DNA of 64,000 nucleotides, taken from Sphingobacterium sp. B16(2022). Its GTDB lineage: Bacteria > Bacteroidota > Bacteroidia > Sphingobacteriales > Sphingobacteriaceae. The DNA is taken from the NCBI RefSeq assembly GCF_012030425.1, contig NZ_JAAUVN010000001.1, positions 1,426,001 through 1,490,000 of the forward strand, given 5' to 3'. Every line of letters starts with the position of its first letter. The first letter of the stretch is position 1. This document shows, one piece after another, positions 8,291 to 17,542 of the stretch. The translations under genes and the position numbers were made by a program. The notes beneath the pieces were generated by a model. It worked only from the letters and a program-made list of their open reading frames with translations. It was not told the DNA's origin and made no database searches.

Positions 8291-8968
8291 ATGAAAAAAA
8301 TAGCAATCTTAGCAGTATTCGCTTCTGTCATCTTAGCTTCATGTGGTGGTTCAAATGGTGATAAAGCTCAAACAGGAACAGAGCAACAAGTTGCCGAACA
8401 AAAAGGTGCAACTTTTGCAGTTGATACAGCAGTAAGTTCAATCAAATGGAAAGCATATCACAAAGGTGGATTTGATCCAAGATTTGGTACATTGAAAAGT
8501 GAAGGTACTGTATCTGTAGAAGCAGGAGCGATCACAGGTGGATCATTTGTTATCGATATGAATTCAGTGACAACAGACAAGAGTGCGGTTGATCCTGCAA
8601 AATCAGGTGGTAAAACTGCAGCTGATTTAGATGGTCACTTAAAAACGGGTGATTTCTTTGAAGTGGAAAAATATCCAACAGCTAAATTCGAAATTACAGC
8701 AGTTACAGCTTTTGATGCTGCTAAAGACAAAAGTGTCATTGCGGATGCAACAAACATTATCAGCGGTAACTTAACAATCAAAGATAAGACTGTGAATGTT
8801 ACTTTTCCAGCAAAAGTTAGCGTAACGGATAATGAAATTAATGTACAATCTAAATTCACAATCAACAGACAAGACTGGGGATTAGCGTACGGTACTGAAG
8901 GTGATCCTAAAGACTGGATGATCTCTCAAGAAGTAGATATGGAGCTGAATATCGCTGCAAAAAAATAA
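8291..8968 (+). CDS. YceI-like lipocalin-fold lipoprotein
   Basis: A 225-residue lipoprotein from the ATG at 8291 (MKKIAILAVFASVILASCGG, lipobox Cys at 18). The earlier in-frame ATG at 8234 would put 19 residues before the signal peptide and overlaps the -7 box, so it was rejected. The body matches YceI: AVDTAVSSIKWKAYHKGGF, then TGDFFEVEKYPTAKFEIT and LTIKDKTVNVTFPAKV, ending in SKFTINRQDWGL. YceI proteins bind isoprenoid-type lipids in the periplasm and are often stress-induced. Regulation by the adjacent HxlR protein is likely from the layout. Confidence 0.9.
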   Translation: MKKIAILAVFASVILASCGGSNGDKAQTGTEQQVAEQKGATFAVDTAVSSIKWKAYHKGGFDPRFGTLKSEGTVSVEAGAITGGSFVIDMNSVTTDKSAVDPAKSGGKTAADLDGHLKTGDFFEVEKYPTAKFEITAVTAFDAAKDKSVIADATNIISGNLTIKDKTVNVTFPAKVSVTDNEINVQSKFTINRQDWGLAYGTEGDPKDWMISQEVDMELNIAAKK

Positions 8969-8976
8969 TTTTATAA

Positions 8977-9010
8977 AAACACGCTTTAAAAAATTAAAGC
9001 GTGTTTTTTT
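8977..9010 (+). terminator. Terminator of the YceI gene
   Basis: Perfect 13-bp stem, AAACACGCTTTAA (8977-8989) with its complement (8994-9006), loop AAAA, followed by a T run. Confidence 0.85.
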
Positions 9011-9127
9011 TACTGCGAAGTAGCTATACTGCGCGGTCAATAGGTCGGACCTTTTCAGGGCTTAGCGGTATCTTATGCTGTTTCGATATTGCATGAAATT
9101 TGACTACATAAACCAAATAAACCGAAC

Positions 9128-10054
9128 ATGAAGAACGAGTCTAACCATAATCCACTTTTGTGCGATCCTGAAATAGGTAGCTGTGAAATGCCAGTTTTAG
9201 CGTATGAATCAGCAGCAGTACACCCTCTTGAACAAACAGATAAACCCCTTAAAGTCATTTATTTCACAGATCCCATATGTTCTTCCTGTTGGGGAATTGA
9301 ACCACAATTGCGTAAACTAAAACTTGAATATGGTGATTGCTTATCCATGCACTATCATATGGGCGGTTTACTGCCCGACTGGAACTATAACAGTGGGGGA
9401 ATTAGCAAACCTAGTGATGTCGCCGGGCATTGGGACGAGGTGAGTATTTATTATGATATGCCGATTGATGGTGATATCTGGTTCGAAGATCCTTTAGACT
9501 CTTCTTATCCGCCTTCTATTGCTTTTAAAGCAGCACAATTGCAGGATAATGATCAAGCTATTCTGTTTTTAAGAACATTGCGAGAAATGGTTTTTTTACA
9601 GAAGAAAAACATCACTAAATGGGAATACATAGCTGCGGCGGCAAAAATGGTCGGGTTAGATGAAGTTCAATTATTGTCAGACTATCAAAAATCAGCGCCT
9701 GTTCAATTTGAAGAAGACCTTAAATTGGCGAGAACATACGGTGTAAGAGGTTTTCCAACACTTTATTTTGAGGATATGCATGGAAATCGCGAGATGGTGT
9801 ATGGCGCGAAACCTTATGCTTTTTATGAAGCCGCAATTTTAAAATTAAATCCGACAGCTATAAAAGGAACTTATCGTCAGGACTGGAAAAGTATTTTTTC
9901 TACATACAATTCGCTGACTGCTAAGGAATATGCTGTGCTGACAGATACGCCAAGATCAGCAAGTGAGGAACTGTTGAACGAACTTATCGCAAATAAACTG
10001 TTGCAAAAAAGCACAACAAAAAATGGTGCTATCTGGCATCTGAACATCTCGTAG
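9128..10054 (+). CDS. DsbA-family protein, ClpXP-adaptor (SpxH/YjbH)-like
   Basis: A 308-residue thioredoxin-fold protein without a signal peptide, so cytosolic. FTDPICSSCWGIEPQL carries the CxxC pair C51/C54, and YGVRGFPTLYFED contains the cis-proline loop. The all-helical insert between them and the total length fit the DsbA-like SpxH/YjbH group, and the C-terminal 60 residues form an added helical part (ASEELLNELIANKLL). Firmicute members deliver Spx to ClpXP; the role in Bacteroidota is not known. N-terminal Cys residues (C12, C19) add possible metal or redox sites. Single gene. Confidence 0.8.
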   Translation: MKNESNHNPLLCDPEIGSCEMPVLAYESAAVHPLEQTDKPLKVIYFTDPICSSCWGIEPQLRKLKLEYGDCLSMHYHMGGLLPDWNYNSGGISKPSDVAGHWDEVSIYYDMPIDGDIWFEDPLDSSYPPSIAFKAAQLQDNDQAILFLRTLREMVFLQKKNITKWEYIAAAAKMVGLDEVQLLSDYQKSAPVQFEEDLKLARTYGVRGFPTLYFEDMHGNREMVYGAKPYAFYEAAILKLNPTAIKGTYRQDWKSIFSTYNSLTAKEYAVLTDTPRSASEELLNELIANKLLQKSTTKNGAIWHLNIS

Positions 10055-10272
10055 TCATTCTCAGAACAAGGTACTACGTTGTGTATGGCGTGATATAGCG
10101 TTTTAAGCTAATACTTGTGCTGTGGATGTCGAAGAACGGAACTATTTGATCGGATTGGGATCGTACAGTCGCAGGTATAACCTGCTAGCAGACTGCACCA
10201 ATTAAGATAACGTACGATGTTTTTATATAGGCAGGATTTTAGTGCATAAAAACCTGTTTATATAAAAAGGGC

Positions 10273-11151
10273 TTAAATGAGGTTTAGAAAATTATCCCGA
10301 TACTGCCGTGGCTGCAGGCCTATGACACTCTTAAACTGCTTATTGAAGTTGGTTACTGAAGGATAGCCGCATTCGTAGCTGACTGTTTCTATGGAAATAC
10401 TATCGTCTTTTAATAGTTTGCAGGCGTAGTTTACTCTTATTTCCTTCAAAAAGTCCGAAAATGATTTGTTGAGGCGTGTCTTAAAGTATCTGCTAAAAGA
10501 GGTACTGGTCATATTTGCAATTTCTGCAACTTTCTCCAGACGGATCTGCTGATCAAAGTTTTTAATCACGTAGTCATAGACCTTGTGTATCCGCTCGGTT
10601 TCGGCCTGTTTATAATTTATGGCTTCATCAAACTCATTGATGTAACGACAGTCTGTGGACAGCACTAAAGTGTCCAATATTTTCAATAGGAGAATTACGC
10701 TTTCCAACCCATCCTTATGTAATAATTCAAACATCATCCCTCCAATAATATCTCTAGTTTCCCCCGTTATTTCGACCCCGAGATTGCTGGTGAGAAAGAA
10801 CTTTTTGAGCCTGAAAAATTCTTCCTTACCGTAGATTTCTTCAGCAAAGAAATTGTTATGAAAGTAGATCACTATAACCGACGTATCGAGCTGACTGTCC
10901 TTTTTAAAATAAGACAAATGATTTTTCCAGACATGGGGTAGATTGGGACCAATAAATACCATATCGTTTGCATGAAACGGTTGCAAACTATTGCCTACAA
11001 TTCTGTTTCCTTCCCCTTTTATTACGTACGAAAGTTGAAATTCCGGATGTGCATGAAAGGTTGGATCAAAATGAGGTTCATTGATTTGTTTTATCGAAAA
11101 AGTTTTATTCTCTGGAATAAGCGATTTTGAAATAACTCTCTTATCTAGCAT
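10273..11151 (-). CDS. AraC-family regulator of the sugar locus
   Basis: A 292-residue transcription factor. The N-terminal half is a cupin sensor domain (HPEFQLSYVIKGEGNRIVG, then NDMVFIGPNLPHVWKNH). The C-terminal half has both AraC helix-turn-helix units (EKVAEIANMTSTSFSRYFK and TVSYECGYPSVTNFNKQFK), ending in the usual GLQPRQYR. It is transcribed away from the operon starting at 11295 and is the obvious candidate to control it in response to a sugar-type ligand. That link is inferred from gene order. Confidence 0.92.
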   Translation of the reverse strand: MLDKRVISKSLIPENKTFSIKQINEPHFDPTFHAHPEFQLSYVIKGEGNRIVGNSLQPFHANDMVFIGPNLPHVWKNHLSYFKKDSQLDTSVIVIYFHNNFFAEEIYGKEEFFRLKKFFLTSNLGVEITGETRDIIGGMMFELLHKDGLESVILLLKILDTLVLSTDCRYINEFDEAINYKQAETERIHKVYDYVIKNFDQQIRLEKVAEIANMTSTSFSRYFKTRLNKSFSDFLKEIRVNYACKLLKDDSISIETVSYECGYPSVTNFNKQFKSVIGLQPRQYRDNFLNLI

Positions 11152-11246
11152 TATGATTTCAGTTTATTGGGGTAAATATAGTTAAAAATGATACAATATG
11201 TCTGAAACTTGATAAAAAAGCTAAGTTCCAAGCTACTTCATATCTC

Positions 11247-11254
11247 TATATTTG
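11247..11254 (+). promoter_or_regulatory. -7 element of the ThuA/dehydrogenase/SusCD operon
   Basis: TATATTTG is an exact TAnnTTTG match, with a predicted start near 11261 and a leader of about 34 bases before the ATG at 11295. The upstream -33 is unclear, as expected for an activator-dependent promoter. Confidence 0.55.
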
Positions 11255-11294
11255 CTTATAACAATTATAGATAAATCCAAATTTCAACTAAATC

Positions 11295-14200
11295 ATGAAT
11301 AATATTTTAAGAGTTTTACTTTTATTTTTAGTGTTTTTGACCTCTTGTAGAGCTGATGAACCGAGAAGGGCAGAGGTACTATTTATTGGTGCTGGAAATA
11401 AGCAATCTTCTAATCAAGCGACCTGGTTATCGGTCGAACTTTTTAAATCGGGCATCAATCTAACCTATACCGACACCTTAGCAAGTTTAGCATTTGATTA
11501 TTTAAATAAGTTTGATGGGGTTGTCTTATTGGTGAATGAAAAAGAGCTCAGTGAAGAAAAGGAGCAGGCATTAAAGAAATTCCTGAAAGAAGGAAAAGGG
11601 GTTGTGGCCTTGAACTCGTCTGCTAATTCATTTCAGAATTCCGAATGGTATACCAACTTGGTACAAGGTGGTTTTACCGACGCGGGTGATGGGCAAGCAA
11701 TTGTTACAATAGAAAACGCCAAACATGTACTGGATTCATCCATTAACACCATTCAGGTTAACAATGAAAAATACATATTCAAGAAAAAAACAGATCAAAC
11801 TGTTATCGGTAGCGCTGCGATAGATGGTTCAAAACAAAACTACATCTGGTATAGTGAGGAAAACGGCGGTCGTTTTTTATATCACGCGTTAGGTAAGCAT
11901 GATGATACCTGGAAAAATCATCAGTTTCTAAGAACGGTCAGCAGTGCGGTCTGGTGGTCACTTGGAGAGCAGGTTCAAAGTATGGTGAATAAATTGGCTA
12001 TTCCGAATGTAAGCATATATCCCGATTCCATATCCGATTTTACAGCACGTTATGATGTTCCTAAAGTGCAGGATCCGCTTAGTCCAGAACAGTCGATGAA
12101 ACTGATACAGAAACCTGTGGATTTTGAATTAAAACTTTTTGCCGCGGAGCCCAATATTACCAATCCGATTGCGATGAGCTGGGATGAAAAAGGCAGATTA
12201 TGGGTCATTGAAGCTGTTGATTATCCAAATAGTTTTGAGGAGGTGAAAGGTAAAGGAAATGATCGCATCGTCATCTGTGAAGATACCGACGGCGATGGTG
12301 TTGCTGATAAATTTACGGAATTTGCTAAGGGCTTAAATATTGCAACAAGTTTAACTTTTGCCAATGATGGTGTTATAGTGGCCATGGCTCCCAATTTTGT
12401 TTTCTTAAAAGATACCGATGGTGATGATGTGGCCGATCATGAAGAAATCATTATGACCGGTTGGAGCAAAGGAGATACGCATGCCGGTCCATCAAATCTG
12501 CAATACGGATTTGACAACAAAATCTGGGGTGTTAACGGATATGCAGGTTACAATGGTATTGTTAACGGTGAAAAGCATATTTTCTCTCAAGGTTTATACC
12601 GACTTAATCCAGATGGTTCGGATCTGGAGTATTTAGCTACAACCAGCAATAATACTTGGGGTCTTGGTATTTCGGAAGATAATAATGTCTTTGTATCCAC
12701 GGCAAATAACACCCATTCTGCTTTCTATTCGATGCCGGAGAAGTATCTACAGCGACGTGTTGACAATATTCCTGGCGCTAATCCAATCAATTCAATCCAA
12801 AAAATTGACGGGCATTATGAGGTTCATGCTTTAACACCAAACTTAAGACAGGTGGATGTTGTCGGCGGATTTACATCAGCGGCAGGCCATCAGATGTATA
12901 CCGCACGGGATTTTCCACAGTCTTATTGGAACAGTGTGGCCTTTGTAGCTGAACCTACGGTAAGATTATTACATAACGCAATTATTGAAAAAGATGGTGC
13001 AGGTTTTAAAGAAAGAGACGGCTGGAATTTACTGGCAAGTTCTGATGAGTGGTTTGGACCTGTGCATGCTGAGGTAGGACCAGATGGTGCTGTGTGGGTT
13101 TTGGATTGGTACAATTTTATCATTCAGCATAATGTTTTTGTCCCGGCGCAAGCGCCATCAGAGAAAGTCCTTCCTTTTAAGGATCAGGTTGGAGGGCCCG
13201 GAAATGCATTTGAAAGTAATCTGAGAGACAAAAAGCATGGCCGTGTATATCGCGTTTTATATAAAAATGGCAAGCATAATGAAAGTTTCAAACTTTCAAA
13301 AGATAATCCCAAAGGACTTATCGAAGCTTTAAATAGTAAAAACAAATTTTGGAGAACCCATGCACAGCGGCTTTTAGTAGAGCGGAAAAATGCGGATGTT
13401 GAACAAGATTTGATTAAAATAATCAACAATAAATCGGTAGATGAAATTGGATTGAATGCACCTGCTATACATGCTATCTGGACTTTAAAAGGTTTGGGTC
13501 TTCTAACAAAGAAAGAAGTGAATGATGCATTATTAGCCGCATTATCGCATCCATCTGCCGGTGTGCGAAAAGCTGCTGTTCAGGTACTGGATTTAAATGC
13601 TAAATCTTTTGATCAAATAGCACAGTCTAATATTTTTAAAGATGAGAATCTCAATACTAGGCTTGCCGCTTTTGTTAAAATTGCAGATTCCGCTCCTTTT
13701 GCCGCAGTTGCTCCTGTATTAAAGGCGGCAATCAATGATCCTGTCAATGCAAAGGACAGGTGGTTATCTCCAGCTTTATTTGCGGCGATTCAGACCAACC
13801 ATAGTCATATGTCGATGGTTGCTGATCAGTCTTCAACAAATACTTATCAACAAGCTGTAAACCAAGCGCTAGGTGAAGAAATTTATACACTTGGTAGAAA
13901 AAACCGTGTTCAGTTTTCACCAAATGTGGCTGATAAGAATATCACGATTGAAACAGCAGTATTACGCCGTGATCAGGATGCTTTCAAAGGATTAATTATT
14001 GGGCAAGGTGATGCAAAAAATGGCTTTGCTTTATACATGCAGGGTAATAAAATATATTGGGACGTATATAATAATGGTGAAATACAGCGTATAGCAGCTA
14101 CAGACGGAATCGGAAATGGATTTAAAGTTAATGCGAGCATAACAGCAAACCAAGGATCTAGTCTTTATATCAACAACAAATTGGTCGGTAACATCAAAGA

Positions 14201-14786
14201 GGTCAAGCCGTTCAATAAACCACTGCGTGCATATCTGCGGTCGGGAGAAGATCTGGATGAATCTGTTGCGCTGACCAAGTACGAGCATGGATCTGAATTT
14301 ATCGGAAATATCAGTGAGATCAAAGTAAAGCTTCAATTGAATGGGGAGCATGCGCATCACCATATGCAGCGCGCAAGTCCTGTGGAAGTGAATCAAAACG
14401 AGGCACCTGCTGAAGTCATTGTGATCAAAGCGGTAAAAGATATTATGCAGTATGATAAACGGTCCATTACGGTGAAAGCAGGAAGGCAGATTACTTTGAT
14501 CATGGAAAATCCGGATGCAATGCCCCATAATTTAGTGATCATCAAACCTGGTACAACAGAGATCGTCGGTAAAGCGGCAGATGCCATGTTGCAAGCGTCT
14601 TCGGCAGCTGAAAAAGACTATGTTCCTGAAGTCAGTGAAGTGCTGTTTCATACCAAATTGGTAAATCCGGGGCAAAGCTATACGCTTAAATTTCAAGCCC
14701 CTAAAGAAAAAGGTGAATATCCGTTTATCTGTACATTCCCGGGACATTGGAGAGGAATGAACGGAATAATGAAAGTTGTGGAATAA
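11295..14786 (+). CDS. Lipoprotein: ThuA + PVC-type dehydrogenase + HEAT + LamG-like + cupredoxin
   Basis: A 1163-residue lipoprotein (FLTSC, Cys18). Domains in order: ThuA-like (about 27-220); PVC-type membrane-bound dehydrogenase beta-propeller (about 275-650: DFELKLFAAEPNITNPIA, a calcium loop DTDGDGVADK, and GRVYRVLY at its end); HEAT-like repeats (660-830); a LamG/concanavalin-like sandwich (875-1015); and a blue-copper domain (1033-1163). Copper ligands H1078 (MPHNLVI), C1146, H1151 and M1155 (CTFPGHWRGM) are all present. Family members often end in a CxxCH cytochrome; no CxxCH occurs here, so the cupredoxin may take electrons. It is the first gene of the operon and acts outside the cytoplasm, probably oxidising a sugar. 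The substrate is unknown. Confidence 0.85.
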   Translation: MNNILRVLLLFLVFLTSCRADEPRRAEVLFIGAGNKQSSNQATWLSVELFKSGINLTYTDTLASLAFDYLNKFDGVVLLVNEKELSEEKEQALKKFLKEGKGVVALNSSANSFQNSEWYTNLVQGGFTDAGDGQAIVTIENAKHVLDSSINTIQVNNEKYIFKKKTDQTVIGSAAIDGSKQNYIWYSEENGGRFLYHALGKHDDTWKNHQFLRTVSSAVWWSLGEQVQSMVNKLAIPNVSIYPDSISDFTARYDVPKVQDPLSPEQSMKLIQKPVDFELKLFAAEPNITNPIAMSWDEKGRLWVIEAVDYPNSFEEVKGKGNDRIVICEDTDGDGVADKFTEFAKGLNIATSLTFANDGVIVAMAPNFVFLKDTDGDDVADHEEIIMTGWSKGDTHAGPSNLQYGFDNKIWGVNGYAGYNGIVNGEKHIFSQGLYRLNPDGSDLEYLATTSNNTWGLGISEDNNVFVSTANNTHSAFYSMPEKYLQRRVDNIPGANPINSIQKIDGHYEVHALTPNLRQVDVVGGFTSAAGHQMYTARDFPQSYWNSVAFVAEPTVRLLHNAIIEKDGAGFKERDGWNLLASSDEWFGPVHAEVGPDGAVWVLDWYNFIIQHNVFVPAQAPSEKVLPFKDQVGGPGNAFESNLRDKKHGRVYRVLYKNGKHNESFKLSKDNPKGLIEALNSKNKFWRTHAQRLLVERKNADVEQDLIKIINNKSVDEIGLNAPAIHAIWTLKGLGLLTKKEVNDALLAALSHPSAGVRKAAVQVLDLNAKSFDQIAQSNIFKDENLNTRLAAFVKIADSAPFAAVAPVLKAAINDPVNAKDRWLSPALFAAIQTNHSHMSMVADQSSTNTYQQAVNQALGEEIYTLGRKNRVQFSPNVADKNITIETAVLRRDQDAFKGLIIGQGDAKNGFALYMQGNKIYWDVYNNGEIQRIAATDGIGNGFKVNASITANQGSSLYINNKLVGNIKEVKPFNKPLRAYLRSGEDLDESVALTKYEHGSEFIGNISEIKVKLQLNGEHAHHHMQRASPVEVNQNEAPAEVIVIKAVKDIMQYDKRSITVKAGRQITLIMENPDAMPHNLVIIKPGTTEIVGKAADAMLQASSAAEKDYVPEVSEVLFHTKLVNPGQSYTLKFQAPKEKGEYPFICTFPGHWRGMNGIMKVVE

Positions 14787-14800
14787 TATAAACGAAACAT

Positions 14801-15538
14801 ATGAAAAATAGAATGGTAATGCTATTACTTACTATAGTAGTAAGTAGTATAGGAACTTTATGTGCCAAAGCAAGTGTACATTCATTGCCTCATGCGCAAA
14901 AAAAGAAGAATATACTGGTTGTCGGTGGTGGTGGATCGCATGATTTTAATCGCTGGTACAAAATCGAGGATACACAGCTGATCAATACCATTGAAGGTGT
15001 ACATGCGACCTATACAGACAATACGGATTCAATACGCTTTTATTTAAAAACGACAGATCTTTTGGTGTTGACCAATAATCAACCGATCCCAAAAGCTTCA
15101 CAACTGGCGATTGAAAAGTTTATTGCACAGGGTAAACCGCTAGTGCTTCTGCATGCTGCAGTTTGGTACAATTGGCAAGACTGGCCTCAGTACAATTTGG
15201 AATATGTAGGTGGAGGAAGTAATAGCCATGAAAACTTCCAAGAATTCAAAAACCTGGTGGTGAATACGGCGCATCCGATCAGTCAAGGCATTTCTCCAGA
15301 ATTTACATTCAAAGACGAACTGTATCGCCACCAACCGGATGCTGCCGGTAAAGGGATTGATGTACTGGTCATCGGTCAGTCTTTAGAAACGGCTAAAGTA
15401 TACCCGGCTGTATTCACGGTCAATCATGATAAATCAAGAATAGTAGGAATTACATTGGGGCATGATGAGCACAGTCATCTGAATAAAGACTATCGCAAAA
15501 TTTTAATCAATGCAATCCATTGGGCATTAAATATTTAA
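14801..15538 (+). CDS. Secreted ThuA-domain protein
   Basis: A 245-residue protein with an N-terminal signal peptide (hydrophobic residues 5-22) and one ThuA domain: KKNILVVGGGGSHDF, TTDLLVLTNNQP, GKPLVLLHAAVWYNW, and a C-terminal VGITLGHDEHSHLN. ThuA is a class I glutamine-amidotransferase-like fold found in pathways for trehalose isomers and 3-keto sugars, where it may act as a 3-keto-glycoside isomerase or hydrolase. It starts 14 bases after the dehydrogenase lipoprotein, which carries a second ThuA domain, so both probably work on the same periplasmic substrate. Confidence 0.85.
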   Translation: MKNRMVMLLLTIVVSSIGTLCAKASVHSLPHAQKKKNILVVGGGGSHDFNRWYKIEDTQLINTIEGVHATYTDNTDSIRFYLKTTDLLVLTNNQPIPKASQLAIEKFIAQGKPLVLLHAAVWYNWQDWPQYNLEYVGGGSNSHENFQEFKNLVVNTAHPISQGISPEFTFKDELYRHQPDAAGKGIDVLVIGQSLETAKVYPAVFTVNHDKSRIVGITLGHDEHSHLNKDYRKILINAIHWALNI

Positions 15539-15558
15539 ATCAACATAAAATAATCAAA

Positions 15559-16668
15559 ATGAAAAAAATCACTGTCGTTATCGTAGGAATGGGTTTTGGA
15601 AAAGAATTTATTCCCATTTATCAAAAGCATCCCCATATTAAATCTGTCGGTGTTTGTACCAGAAATCCTGAAACACTGCGAGAATTAAAAGAAAAGTTCA
15701 ATCTAGACGATGATTTACTATTTACAGATTTTAACGAGGTCATTAAAAGAGGTGATGTCGACGCCATCCATGTGGTGACACCTGTGCCGGAGCACGCAAA
15801 AATGACATTGGCATCATTAAATGCGCATAAACATACCGCATGTACCATACCGATGGCCATGACCGTGGCGGACTGTCAGGCTATCGTTGAAGCGAAGAAA
15901 AGAGTCAATAAAGTTTATATGATGATGGAGACAGCCTTATATACCCGTGAGTTTCTGTACGGACTGAAACTTGCTGATACGGGGAAATTAGGAAAAATAC
16001 AGTTTGTTCGCGGTTCACATATTCAGGATATGAGTATGGAGGGCTGGGCTGAATACTGGAAAGGTTATCCACCGATGCTGAATGGGACACATGCCATTTC
16101 GCCATTATTACGTATCAATAATACCATAGCGGAATCTGTGGTTTGCCACGGTTCAGGTCAACTAAGTGCTGATCTTGCTGCCCGGTATAATTCACCGTTT
16201 GCAGTGGAAACAGCCACCTTTAAGCTGAAAGATTCTAATGTGGTCGCCGAGGCGACAAGATCATTATTTGATGTTGTGAGACAGTACCGCGAAAGTTACG
16301 ATGTGTATGGTGATAAAATGTCTTTTGAATGGGAGCAGTTACAGGATGAGCAACATGTTATATTCGACGGTGGTGAAAATGCCGTACGCATGGAGGCGCC
16401 GGATACAGACGATTTATTGATTCCGGAGATTGCAGACTTTACTAAAAGGGAAAGAATAGATGATCCAAATCATGTTTCATTTTTACAGGGAGCAGGTCAT
16501 GGGGGTTCTCATCCACATTTAGTTCAAGAGTTTGTTGCAGCTATTGTGGAGGGAAGAGATTCTGCCGTTGATGCGGCCTTAGCGGCAAATTATACCTGTG
16601 CTGGTATCTGTGCCCATGAATCGGCGATGCAGGGTGGAGTCAGAATCGCAATCCCTTCATTTGATTAA
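15559..16668 (+). CDS. Gfo/Idh/MocA-family oxidoreductase with altered EKP motif
   Basis: A 369-residue protein from the ATG at 15559; the ATG at 15520 overlaps the ThuA stop. The N-terminal Rossmann fold begins KKITVVIVGMGFGKEF, with AIHVVTPVPEHAKM before the active-site strand. Where the family has C-E-K-P, this protein has C95-T-I-P98, so the catalytic/cofactor-contacting lysine is Ile97. The C-terminal alpha/beta domain (LYGLKLADTGKLGKIQFVRG) is intact, with NGTHAISPL in the substrate face. The missing lysine suggests a subfamily with a different mechanism or a non-redox role. It has no export signal and is cytosolic. Spacing to its neighbours is 20 and 10 bases. Confidence 0.85.
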   Translation: MKKITVVIVGMGFGKEFIPIYQKHPHIKSVGVCTRNPETLRELKEKFNLDDDLLFTDFNEVIKRGDVDAIHVVTPVPEHAKMTLASLNAHKHTACTIPMAMTVADCQAIVEAKKRVNKVYMMMETALYTREFLYGLKLADTGKLGKIQFVRGSHIQDMSMEGWAEYWKGYPPMLNGTHAISPLLRINNTIAESVVCHGSGQLSADLAARYNSPFAVETATFKLKDSNVVAEATRSLFDVVRQYRESYDVYGDKMSFEWEQLQDEQHVIFDGGENAVRMEAPDTDDLLIPEIADFTKRERIDDPNHVSFLQGAGHGGSHPHLVQEFVAAIVEGRDSAVDAALAANYTCAGICAHESAMQGGVRIAIPSFD

Positions 16669-16678
16669 ATGTAAAGCT

Positions 16679-17542
16679 ATGAAAATAGGAATAAGCTCTT
16701 TTGTATGGGTATCACCTTACACAGCAGATCATATTGATATTCTTTATAAAGCAAAGGATTATGGCTATGATGTCATGGAGATTGCTGTCGAAGATGTAGC
16801 ATCAATTGATGTGAAGCAACTGAAGAAAGTGGCGCAGCGTATTGGTTTAGATTTATCTGTGAGCGGTGCATTTGGTACAGAAAGAGACATTTCAAGTGAA
16901 CATAGCGCATACCGTAAAATTGGTCTTTCTTACATTAAAGATTGTATACAAATCGCTAATGAATTAGAAAGTCCAATTTTTGGAGGACCGCTTTATGCTG
17001 CTGTTGGAAAAACACGATTAGTTTCAAAAGAACAGAAGGAATTAGAACGGAATTTCTGTTTAGAAAATCTGCTTGAAGCAACGCAGTATGCAAAAGAACA
17101 AGGTATTGTATTGGCATTAGAGCCACTAAACCGCTTTGAGACAGATATGATCAATACAGTCGAGCAGGCTCTGGAATTGATCAATCAGATTGATGATCCT
17201 CACTTAAAGATCTTGCTCGATACATTTCATGCTAATATTGAAGAGAAAAGCATTTTAAAATCAATCCATCTTTTAGGGGATAAACTTGCTCATGTTCAGG
17301 GTAATGAAAATGATCGCGGAACACCGGGAACGGGACAGGTAGACTGGTCCGGAATACGCGATGCATTAAATGAAATCGGGTATCAGGGAAGTGTCATTTT
17401 AGAAACCTTCGGATCGCCTTCCAAAGAACTGGCCCGTGCGGCAAGTATCTGGCGTCCATTAGCAGAAAGTTCAGATATTTTAGCCCGGGATGGAGCGAAC
17501 TTTTACACAGAAATTTTCAAAAATAATCCATTACAATTATGA
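16679..17542 (+). CDS. Sugar isomerase/epimerase, tagatose/psicose 3-epimerase-like TIM barrel
   Basis: A 287-residue TIM barrel from the ATG at 16679, ten bases after the oxidoreductase stop; the longer frame to 16598 lies inside that gene. The D-psicose/D-tagatose 3-epimerase pattern is visible: LALEPLNRFE (E148), LLDTFHANIEEK (D181), NENDRGTPGTG, and VILETFGSP (E242). These match the Mn ligands E150, D183 and E244 of the family. The fourth ligand, His, expected nine residues before the PG of TPGTG, is Gln207 (HVQGNEN). Metal binding may therefore differ, or H205 may substitute. It probably epimerises the keto-sugar delivered by the MFS carrier. It overlaps the MFS gene by four bases. Confidence 0.85.
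   Translation: MKIGISSFVWVSPYTADHIDILYKAKDYGYDVMEIAVEDVASIDVKQLKKVAQRIGLDLSVSGAFGTERDISSEHSAYRKIGLSYIKDCIQIANELESPIFGGPLYAAVGKTRLVSKEQKELERNFCLENLLEATQYAKEQGIVLALEPLNRFETDMINTVEQALELINQIDDPHLKILLDTFHANIEEKSILKSIHLLGDKLAHVQGNENDRGTPGTGQVDWSGIRDALNEIGYQGSVILETFGSPSKELARAASIWRPLAESSDILARDGANFYTEIFKNNPLQL

Noticed and set aside
14031..14528. 165-codon minus-strand frame
   Set aside because: Lies opposite the well-supported LamG-like and cupredoxin part of the large lipoprotein.
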